DNA from: Omphiscola glabra
Lineage: Eukaryota > Mollusca > Gastropoda > Lymnaeidae
Reading direction: 5' to 3'
DNA: 64,000 bases
Assembly: GCA_964017045.1 (NCBI GenBank)
Contig: OZ024811.1
Location: 17,055,388 to 17,119,387 of the forward strand
Made by a program: the position numbers and the translations under genes. Shown piece by piece: positions 48,601 to 60,600 of the stretch. The notes beneath the pieces were generated by a model. That model was not told where the DNA came from, did not search any database, and saw nothing but the letters and a program-made list of their open reading frames with translations. The first letter of the stretch is position 1. Each line of letters opens with the position of its first letter.

Positions 48601-51600
48601 ATTAAAAAATGGAATAGAGTTGCAGGAAAAAATTGTACAACTCGGGAAGGTGCATCCTCAGACTGTAAGTTTTATGAGCCCGATGCTAAGTTCCGGAGGA
48701 AATTTTACGAAAACTGTGCTCCATTTTGTGTAACTAGAAAATTTTTTTTTTTTTTTTTTTTTAAAGTTTTAAAACTTTCCTTTTTCCTTAAGAAAATAAA
48801 TTGTTGTTATATGGCGATCGACATTCTATAACTGAACCTAGCCTCTAACCCTAACCCTAACCCTAACCCCTCTCCCTCCACCGACACCCCACCCCACTCA
48901 AATCACACTGTCTTCGCATGCACAATATTTTCCTTGAAACAGTATTATGCTCGTGTGGGATGTACGTAGCGTAAGGCACATCTAGTTAACCTCTGTGTTT
49001 ATTAGGGCATGACGACACTGCATATATTATGTGTGGGATTTTTTAAAGCAGGAGAAGATCCCAGATTACGTGGGGCGTTTTAGAGCAGAGAAAGACTTCA
49101 GATCACTTGAGGCTTTTAGAGCTGAGAAAGATTCCAGATCACGTACGTTTCTTTTTATTGAGCAGAGGAAGAGTTTATAAAATGTGTTGATTTCTCAGAA
49201 CATAACGAGAATAATTGTTTGTTTTGTAATGAAAAAAATTAATTTCCTTGCATTCATAAAATCAATTTATTATTGTTATTTTTATTTCTATGCATTTAAA
49301 TGCACTGTTGATAGATCCAAGTTTTTTTATGGCCCGCTGCAATCTTTCACTTGCTTCTAGTTTGAAAATATAACCAGATGTTTACGTCAATCACATACAT
49401 TTTGGAAATAAACCCTATTTTCAAAGGAGTAAGAGAAGAAAAAAAAGTAACTTAAGATCGTACAAAATTTTATTTCTACATCGTTGGCCAAAACCAGAGA
49501 TAGATGCAGATAAATTATGTACACCAGTAGTAAGGTAACTATCCTTCAACATTTGACGTTGATAGATCTTATTTTCATGAACACTATGATTCCACTTCCA
49601 ACCTGTTTTAACTCTGATATCAATCTGTCTTCCATCAAAGCTTCTGCCATCAATCTACCATCATTCTGCCATCAATCTACCATCATTCTGCCATCAATCT
49701 ACCATCATTCTGCAATCAATCTACCATCATTCTGCCATCAATCTATCGTCATTTTGCAATCAATCTACCGTCAGTCTGCCATCAATCTATCGTCATTCTG
49801 CCATCAATCTACCGTTATTCTGCCATCAATCTACCATCATTCTGCCACCAATCTACCGTAATTCTGCCATCAACCTACCGTCATTCTGTTATCAATCCAC
49901 CACCAGCCTACCTCCATAGGACTCCAGTTCGCAAACGGTGAGAATAGGAACAGGATCATCACGACTTTTAAACGTTTGAGTAATTTCGACTGTGCTAATC
50001 GGTTCCTTCCAGCTACCCACATTCAACACATCGTATGAGCTCTGAAACCCCATTGAATCGCAACTTTCTCTGTACCTCAGCACTCTTGTGTCGACCTCAT
50101 TGAAAGCTTCTAGAATAAATTTTTCAAGTCTATTCCCTGCAAAGTAAACGTTTATATAAAGCAACTCATCGAAGAGATTAAGTCAGTGGAGGAAAGGATG
50201 AGTTGATAAAATGGTGTTCATCTAAATTTTATTTTGTTTTTTAACGTATATTCTCTATTCAAAGTTATTACATGATAGTATCCTGCTACTGTTATTGTTA
50301 AATTGATTGATGTCTAGCAATGACGTACACTTTTTTGGAGTACGGATAGAGGAGAGTAGGGAGAAACGACTGCTTTCTAATTGGGACCTTTTTTTTGTGT
50401 GTGTATCATTATCGTCCAGATCCACAGCCATTTTGCGCATGTGCCTTTCGGGCCCCGACCATGGTGAAGGATGTGCACACCCGCCGAAACCACGATGTTT
50501 GTGTATATAGGTTGCTGGTGTACTCTAGCCATTTTTGGTAGGTTGTTAAGGCGCAAGTCCTAAGTTTTGGGGAGCAGTAGTGCGTTACTACTGTCCCATT
50601 TGAAATCGGATCTTTTTTTTTTCGTTTGTGATAGGAATTTAATTTAATATGTCCTGACCCCGACGCGATGCATTGAATCCTTGGATTCTTGTCCGGTCAT
50701 ATGGGTCAACACATACCCGCTAGCTCTGATAACAGCTTCGCAGTGATGAGTGGTGTGGGTGTATTTGGATTTTAACCGGAACGCTACCTGTTATGCTAGT
50801 TCATCTGCTGACTCCTTTCCTGGTATGTTGTGGTGACAGCTGGACTTTATCGTTATCGATGAATGTGTCTATTTTCGCAAGCAGTGAATTTACCCTTGTT
50901 GCTTTAATAACTTCATGCTCGGATGCCTGAATGTTTTCATTTGCAGTCGGAGAAGATAAAGACATCTCTTCTTTATTCTTGTTAGTGGGTAAACTGTCAG
51001 GATTTGCAGATGGGTGGCGTAACGTTCCTTCGCTAGCAGTCGCTTCTGCTTCACGATTGCTGCATATCGCCTCAAAGGGGCTGTAGATTTCATCACATGA
51101 TCGGTTTCGGAAACCTCAACCAAGATTAAGGGACCCGCTGAAAGCGCATCCATGTCGTATGCTTAGATTATTATCTCCCTGGATAGTGGGTATAATTGGT
51201 CTCTGCATTTATCATTGTACGTACTTTTCTATATTTTCGATTGCGGTGTGGCCCGGGTATCAGCAGTTTGTAAATGGTATTCATTTCCCTTTGATTCTAT
51301 GCTGTGGTTCTTTAGTTTTCAGCCATTTGCCGACTTGTTTGTCTCTTGCGTAGGCTTCTCGCCTTTTCAACAATCATGGTAACTGCTGCCTCTCCTTTCG
51401 GTTCTTTGGGCTCGATATTTTGAATGGGATCTCACATGCCGCCGTGGGAGTCGATCTTAAACCTCTGGAGATAAAGCGGACAGCCTGGCTGTGTGCTTTT
51501 CCTGGGGAGTGAGGGTGGTGGTGGATGGTCTTGCTGCAAATTGGTGCAAATTGGCTGTAGCTCAAAGCAGTATTCCATTACAGATAACACACATCCTATG

Positions 51601-54600
51601 TGCACCTGGCGAATTCTGGTCCTGGCACTGTTCCATCGGGTACTGGCCACGTTTTTGACAATGTCTGGCTATCTTTGGGAAATGTATTAAAAATTTTAAA
51701 CATGTGTGGGTTTTTTCTTATACCGAGACCTGTTTTTTTTTTAAGTGGCGACTTTTCTGGAAGTATAATAATAAAACTTGATCAATTTCTACCTGTCACA
51801 AATGTCAGCGTGACTTTCTTTAAATCTGAAACGAATCCTGTAGGGTTATGCCTTTAAGTCTCATCAAATAATATTATATTAGGGAAGATAATTATATACA
51901 AGAAGAATTAAGAATCTGATATCAATATAAAGAAATAGAAGTAACTTTTTTTTTGTTTAACGAAAATAAGCATGTTCTATATTCTTTGCATAGTTGAAAT
52001 TTTATGTTATCATGTTAAAGTCATGTTATAAAATAGTTTCAATCAAAAAAAAACAAATAAACATCTAAAGAATTCAATTGTCCAAATTGAAGACCTTATT
52101 CCTAAGAGTACTTAAGTCACATTTTTCTAAACTGTGACCTTTTCTTATACGGTTGAGCCAAGTGCACTGCAAAAATTTGAAAACATTAAAATGTGCTTAT
52201 GTACCTTAATTAAACAAAGAAAAATTATTAAAATGATCACATTTTATAGACGAAAAAAATATTTGAGCTTGATTATCTCAAAATGTGTATTTTGTGACTA
52301 AGTACTTTTAGCACTAAGGTCTTCAATTTGAAATGTGCCAAATATTTGAATAACTAGTAATTGCATTGTTGGACTGCGATGAAATTTTCAAGTAGATTAA
52401 TAAGACACAAACATTGTGTGCAAATAATACAATACTAGATATAGCCCGCCAAATATTGGCGGCAGCAAAGCATGAACTTCCCATCTACTAAAGTTACTTG
52501 ACAAAACATAAACTCAAGCCACAATTCCCCCCCCCCCCCAAACCCATGATAAGTCACTGCACACTTTTTATTTCAATTATATCAAATATTCTGATGTCCC
52601 AACCACTTTTAAACCAAATATTTTTTTACCATACCTGAACTAAGACGATGTCATTTTCCGAAAAGAAAATATTGCGCGCCAAGCGCAGTTGCGTTATATA
52701 AAAAATATATCATTTAGCGTAATTATTGGGAATTATATTTTGTGCGTTATTGAACTCATTATTGAACCTTAATTTCTTTCAAAAAGATATAATTATTTTT
52801 AGTATACTCTCAATTCCAAATTCGCTGATTAGAAAGTAACCGGAAATGGAAGCTTTAACAATGGTTACACAGATTACAAATGTCAACGTTAAGGTTAATA
52901 CTTTCAAGAGTGCAAGAAAATAATCATTATAATAAGTGTAAATTAAATATATATATATATATATGTTGTGATATCACTGTTGTTGTAATGTTACAGTTGT
53001 GTCCCTTTGTGTCAATCAGTGAGGTCCGTGTTTTGTGAGCTGAGAAGTCACGTGAGCTTGCTCGTGGCTGGTATTAAATTCATTAAAGTTACAGACACGC
53101 AGCTGAACAGACGTGTTAGACTTCAGTGAGTATTAGACATAATAATACTAATATAACAACAATATGTATCCCTCCTATAAACTAAAGTAAAAAAAAGAAT
53201 TAAAATTTAAAAAAAAAACACTCACTAAACACTGACTTAAAGTCTGACAACCCCATGAGCAATTACACCCGGAACAATAGCAAATACTTCACTGTGCCTA
53301 GGAGTAACACTGTGCAACATAAACAATCATTCTTCCCACGCACAATAATCGCTTGGAATCCCCTGGACAATACCGTCGTGAACTCGACATCTATCGAAAG
53401 CTTGAAGGCTGCCCTGGCATCTGCTAGGAGCCGTTAGGATTGCAGCATCGCTTCCCCAACCGTTGCACATATGCCAGTATATGGATGCAGCAACGTACCC
53501 TACTAGAACCGTAAATGGGCACAAGTCCCTACAGAAAACAAAGTTCAGAGAAAGGGAAAAGATTTGGGTGGAAGTAAAATTAAAAACAGAAATAGGAAAA
53601 AAATTCATTTTTTTGTAATTTACCATGTGCACCATCCCTGTTGTAAACGATAAATCTTGTGAAGAGATAACTGCGTGGGAAACGAAAGATCAGAGTGGGC
53701 ATTGAATCCTCTGGTTTCGATTGGGTGCACGCATTTTGGTCGTAATCGCCACTCACGTCTCCGTCGACGGACCGGTACCCGGTAGGTTTATCTCCAATCG
53801 TGCTGGACTCGGACACCTTGATTTTGAGCGCAAAATTTTGTCCTAAGATTTTGGTGACGAAGGGGGTGGGGGGAATGACAAATTTGTACATTGGGTATTA
53901 AACACAGCAAGTATTATGAGATTTTATGTTAAATCATTTAGCTGTTAAGACATTTTTTTATAGCTATGAACTTTAGCGTTGAGGAAAGCAACTGGAAAGT
54001 GCAAACGCATTATTTGGTGTAAGAAAGTAAAGATACCTTTACAGTCTATTGGGGTTTTGTCACAATCACAACGTCTTATAAACTATAACAGACGCGTAAT
54101 GGTTCAAATGCTTAAAAATAGTTACTATACTTAATTTATTGATAATACAAACGTTTATTTTAAAAATCACGCTTCATCGACAAAGGCTCAAAGCGTGGTA
54201 CAAAGTCAACCACATTCAAAGAGAAACGAAACAATCCAAATTTTAACACATTGAAATACAAAACGCAACATTACAAAACTACATTCGAGCACGCCCATTC
54301 AAAGTCTTTCATCCCTTGCATCCATAAACGACAAAGACGATCACAATAATAATAAAAAGTTAATACTTGAAATAGGTCTACTACCTCTCACCCCCCGAAC
54401 TTACTAAAGTAAATCCAAAAACTATTGTAATGTACCATAAGTATTTCAATACACTATAATTCTTCATTTAAACACAAAGTTTTCTGTTCAATCTATCTTC
54501 CTACACAAACTTTTCTGTTCAATCTATCTTCCTACACAAACTTCGTGAATTAAAAAGTCATGTTATTTAGACTCCATTTTTCTCTACTTGCTCGCCTCTC

Positions 54601-57600
54601 ATCGGCTAGTTTTCTACAAGTCCCGATACTCTTTATATTACATAAGTAATAATTCCCATATTACTTAGCTCCCATATATTCATAGAAACATTATCTTTGA
54701 AAATTTAAACAATTCGTATGTCCTTGGATTCAAAGAAAATCGTAACCAATATGTTTTACCCCTATGGGATGACATTTTCAAATATGTCCACAATGTATCA
54801 TCATACTTAGACCGCATTGTCAGACATGATTGTAGCACGCTTTTATTCATTTTGAAAGACAATCTAATATCTCTCTTTTTTTCACGACTGTAACATCGTT
54901 GGATTTAAAGATGTTGACATCCACATAGGAAATGTAAATATCCTATCCCATCCCTCTCATATATCCTACCAAAGTAGGTTTATTATCTAACTTATTCACC
55001 CCCCCCCCCTTGCATTCTTAGGCGTATTTTGAGCTGCTTGAAAAAAAAAGGGGGGGGGATAAAAGCATCGAATTCCCCTTCACTATTTTTCCCCCTTAAC
55101 ATTAATTCAGTCATCCAAGGGATGGTAACCCTTTACGGAAGCAAGAGCCCATTTTTTGTAGGCCTTGAACCTTAAAAGTCCCAGCAATCCACACATAATC
55201 CCCTTTATTGATATACTGAAAGATTCGTTTTACTTTATTTTTAACATTAACATCTACACCAAAGTTCTCATCCTGAAAAACAATATATATATTTTTTTTT
55301 TGAAAAAGAACTAAAATGGTAACTCGCAATGTGGCTTCTTCTAATTTTTGATGGGCCGTGCAGGATTTTGTGAGTGGTATTTGGCTTTAAATGTTCCGTG
55401 CACCCTAAAGGCTTGAGCGGATATTGGTAATAAAAAATATCTTAAGCGTCAAGGCATTATGGCTTTAGAAAATTTCTCCACAGTTTCTAAACAGATAATC
55501 TCTGGAAGACGCTGGAAACGTACGGAATTGAAGGATAGCACAGAAGAGGTAGAAGATAAGCCAACGAATGGGAAAACTTCGAAACATCCTTGTTCAGACG
55601 TATTCAGTAAAGTACACCAGACGCTTACCTCCGTTGATGTGCATCGAACAAGTCTTTCTGACATCTTCTCCCTCGACCACCACTTTGTGAACACCAACTG
55701 GTACGTCACAGTGGACCTCAAACGAGCGTTTGGTTAATTTCACCGTTTGAGAGTCAGAACAAGGTAGCGCATTGTCGTTTGCATCATAGAAAGTTAATCG
55801 GACTTTATTCCTTTCAACTGTAATGCATTTGAAATAATTTACTATTTATAAAAGGAAGAAACGATTTTAAAAATTATGGAACGAGAATATTGGGACAGGG
55901 GGAAAATTTTAGTACTCTAAAGATATGTTTATGGTAATTTCAGTCGTACTTGTTTTTAGACGTGTCAGATCTATCTTGGTCATCTACATTACACGCGTGC
56001 GCTAAATATACATCACCGTCTTGTTTGACTGTGTACCGCATCCAGGTGAACACGTACGCCTTAAACCACGTCACATTAATAGACTCCAGGCGTGGATCAT
56101 CGTTGCACGTGGCATCGTCATTGTCAGTCAACCATGAAAAAGATGTTTGTTCGGGCTCCAGTGTGATCGTGGTATTTGCTATGGTTAACAAATCCTCTGG
56201 ATATATCGGAGACAACACAAAAATCTGTTCATTTAAAAAAAATCGTTGCCTCTATAACATAATAGATGATAACGCTTTTTTTTTTTGTGTTTAGTAAAAT
56301 ATAAATTAATTGTATTATTGAAGTAATTATGCCCATAGATGGACCTTTTTCTATCATGTCTGTTGATTTATAAGATATTTGTAATACATAAAACATGTGT
56401 ATCACAGATTTGAAAAGTTTCTATTTGCTTTTTGTTTGTTCCTTTTTTTTACATTGGATCTTCGTTAGAAAAGAAAGTTAAAAAAAATTTGAACCTTTCC
56501 ACAATCAAATTAAAGAATTACTCTTTTTATATATATTGTGCCCCATAAAGAATTGTTTTGCTAAGTTTCACGAATCTCCTAAAATCTGGCAATGCATTTT
56601 AAAATTGGAAACAAAATCGGATTTCTTTGACGTAATATCCTGGAAAAAACGTATTAAAATATGTCATTTTCTTCTAAGAATGCCGTTGAATTTAAACTTA
56701 AACATAAATATTTATCGTTCGAACAAAATTTATTCACGTCCTTTAATCCCCTATGCTCCCAAACCAAGAAAGGAAATTTTTCACCCCCTAAAGTGCGGGA
56801 ATCCTTTAATTATTATGCTTAGGCGAGGTTTGAAAAATGTTACTATACCTTAGCTAACTGCAAACGTAAACATGATTGCTCCCTACAGCTTTTCATTAGC
56901 GTTTTTCTTTGAATACTCTATTTAGAAATTTAATTTTTTTTTTTTTTAAAAGCAATTACTGTGCTTACGTTTCTGACACTGGAGTCCAAACCAACCCTTG
57001 GCACACTTGGTGTGTCCGGTGCACGCTCCGGTGCCGCTGCACGCACCTGAACAATGACACTTGAACTGACATTTCGATCCAAACCAGCCAGTGACACATG
57101 ACAAGATGGCTGTTGTTATTTTTTTAAATTTTTTTTTGTTTGGTGGGGGGGAGGGGGAGGGAGAGGGAGGGAGGGGAGCGATTAATAAATTAGTTTTGAA
57201 ATCTGACTCAAATTATTTCCGAAATATATAAATAACAGTATGCACACAAAAATAATACATGATACTTTTTTTTTTTAAATTTAAACTAGTCAAATATTAA
57301 ACATACCTATATATGTTATACTTACGATGTATTAACAAAGTCCAAGTTGAGAAAAATATAAAATTTCGTAACGTCCTAGGGCTCTTGTTCATACTCTGTA
57401 ATAATAACGGAAAGCTTGTCCGACTTAGATAAGCTGTTCAAATTATATTTTAAATTTTCTACGATAAAAGAGAAAAGAAAAACAAAGCACAAAAACTAAC
57501 TTTTACTTTTTCGTTTTTAAGTGCTAAAAATGTATTAAATCACAAAGCAGTTGTTGCTGTATCAAATTCAAGTCATTCGGATGAGAATAACTGAATCAGC

Positions 57601-60600
57601 CAGACCTTTACAAGCAATCATAGCTTCTTTCTGCTCCTGTGCAGTGGCGTAGCCAGGGCTGGGCCACCGACTACGATATATTTGTTTGTTGTTAAAATAA
57701 GTCCATGTTATAACGATAACAAGAAACAGCAAACCAATTAATTGAGGGACAGGAGGTAAATTAATTTAAGAACTGTAACATGTACTCTTCAATCCGCGTT
57801 GAATTGTGGTCAAATCGTTGTTTTTTTTTCCTAAGCTATTGATAGGATCATTTCATTTCTGACGTATCAACCTTGAACTTATAATAAAGCCCGCATTTGG
57901 ATTGGTTACATGTGTGTAAAATGTACATGCGGTTGGTTACCCATTTATGAAATTCGGTTAGAGCGAGGAGTGTACACTCTGTAAATGTGCAATTTTTCAA
58001 TTTGGAGTCATCCCTGAAATAGTGTCACTCGGTGCTTTCCGCACCCCCTAGCTACGCCACTGCTCCGGTGTATGCCATTAAGCTATAGAACTGTATGTCC
58101 CGCCCGCATTGAACCTTCGCTTTACCACTGGGGGCAAATTTAATTTTTTTCTATTTTGTACTTTCGCTTTGAAATTTCACAATGTACTTTTTATTACCAA
58201 GTATACTAAGTATACGAAACCCACCTCCCTCCCAAACTCCACCCCCTGCAGCGGCAGGTGCTGCAGGTTCCATGTTACAGCTCTACGTGCAAGAAATTCA
58301 AACTAAAGTTCCACATCAGAATAATTGCCTTTCAATCGTCGCCGCCTAAACACGGAAACAAAATTGAGACCTTAGGCCTCAGTCAAATAATTATTCTTAA
58401 TAACCCACGTCGGATGATTAGTTGTTGTTCGTCTGTCAAAGCGACTAGGACCATCCAGTCATCCGGTTAGGGGAGTGGGTTACGGTGGGTTTGTAGGTGG
58501 CTTGACAATCCTATACGTGCTCGAGGATTAGTAAGAAGGACAAACACGTCACAAGTCTGACAAATATGAAACAAGTGCTTGATTACCCTAATGTTAATAG
58601 TTCCTGGCTAAAATAAACAGCTCCAGCCAAATCGGTACCTGGCTTTGTAAACATAGAAAATGAAGTGAGTTATCTAGTCATGTTAAACTGAGCCCACTTA
58701 AAGGTTGCCATCTTGCGTTGGTTGACAAAATGGCTTTGCACCAAAATGAGCCTTGTGCAAAATATTGTCTCACTTTATGGTGTGCAATTTCTTTTGAACG
58801 TTTTAAAATAAATAGGGGGAACGATAATACTAGTAACACGTTCATGTCTGAAAACAAAAAGGCAATAAAAAAAGAATGTCTGTGTAGAAATATTTTAAAA
58901 AATGTTCAGAAATTAGATACATTTCCTCTAGATGTAATTGGAATCCCCTTTGTTCATAGAGTGCCTTAATACTTCTTTGTATATCCTTTCTGTGCGAATT
59001 AAATTTTAGGATTCTTTAAAAAAACTATGTTCCACTTTTATTTATTTTTTTAAAAAACATTTTCACGAATCTTTGAGAACGATACAGTTTAATTTAATTG
59101 GAATAAAGATTAGGGTCAGTAAAAACAAGTAATTTTAACTAAAACTCAAACATTCAAATATAGTCATTTAAAATAAAACAGAACCAATTTTAAAAATAAA
59201 CTTCTTTTTTTTTCAAATTTTTCATTTTCTCCAAAATTCCAGGTATTCCCGCCACATTCATTTCCTTTCTCTTCTTCTTCGTTGAATTAAGGAACTAGTG
59301 CCCACGCTCTTCTTTTTCTTATCTGATACTGAATATTTGTATTTTTTGATGTTGTGTCCTTTTATAAATTATTTTTTTAAATTTTCTTTTGCGTCGACCC
59401 TATAACTCTTATTTTGGGTAAATCGTCTCAATTTTAACTCGTGGATAATACTGTATAATAATTTCAAAATAGCCAAGTTCAAGAACACTCATGATAAGGA
59501 AGAATTGGATAACAGATGAACCGGTGCAGAAACACCTAGCGTGTTGGCAGCATGCCAGAAAAATTGATCTGTTCACTAATTGGAGGAACGATGGTCAACA
59601 TAAAAAAATGGGCTGGTCCACTGCGCCAACTTACAAACAGAAACTCGTCCCTCTGCCCATTAGACAACGATGGTCATGCTCATAACGGCAAGAAAACAGA
59701 GCATGAATTGTTCATTCCTGCCAAAGACAATCAGGGACTGGAACGACGTTCCTAAAGCAACAATTGAGGCGACAACACTTCACACATTTGCGTCTGTTGC
59801 GTCCTGCCTTTCAACCCCCACTTCCTGATACCCTCGATGTGTAGCCCTTGCAATCAGGGAAATATCCCATTCAATACCAGCCACAGAAACTTTGCGAACT
59901 TACCTCTACATAAATAGGAGCCAGAACGATCAGTACATTGATTGTGGGCCCCTCGAGATATAGAAGAAGAAGAAGAAGGCTATACTATTGCAACCATAAA
60001 ACAGAAAAGAGCCTTACTGACTATCAAAGAGGACATACACAAAAACAACAAAGGCGGAAGATTTCAAAGTCCTACCATCAATTTGACAAAACACTCAACA
60101 AGAGACACCAATGTTTAGTTATTCGTCAGAAATAAATGTTTTCATTGTTGTTTCGAGGACATAATAATAATTATAATGTTTTTTTGAAAATCACGCTTCA
60201 TCTCCAATGGCTTGAAGCCTGCTACAATGTCTACCTCATTAAAAGAGAAATGATAACAATCTATAATTTACCACATTTAAAAACAAAACGCAACAATATA
60301 AAACTACATACCAGCACACCCATTCAAAGTATTACATCACCTTGCAACCATAACAATAAACATCCAGGAGATAATAACCAGCTGGAAAAATTGTAGACAA
60401 CATCACCCCAGCAGGTGTTTACGAAATAGATGTGTTTTCAAATCGGTTTTGAAGGATTCCAGTGTCGGGCTGTTTCTGAGAGCGACAGGAAGGGTGTTCC
60501 AAATTGTTGGGCCAGCAAATGCGAAAGTCCGCCATCCGTAAGTTTCAAGGCGAACACGCGTATCGAGAGTCTAGAAACTAAATGAGCACGGGGAAATTAA

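Noticed and set aside
48843..48869. Possible telomere or chromosome end
   Set aside because: Only about four units, with ordinary gene sequence on both sides.
49517..49861. 114-codon plus-strand frame
   Set aside because: Mostly the 22-bp minisatellite, in an intron of the gene on the other strand.
56536..56853. 105-codon plus-strand frame in a receptor intron
   Set aside because: Lysine/isoleucine-rich, no recognisable motif; likely chance in AT-rich DNA.
58718..58969. 83-codon plus-strand frame
   Set aside because: Protein-like in places but no motif, no splice context and no second copy to compare.
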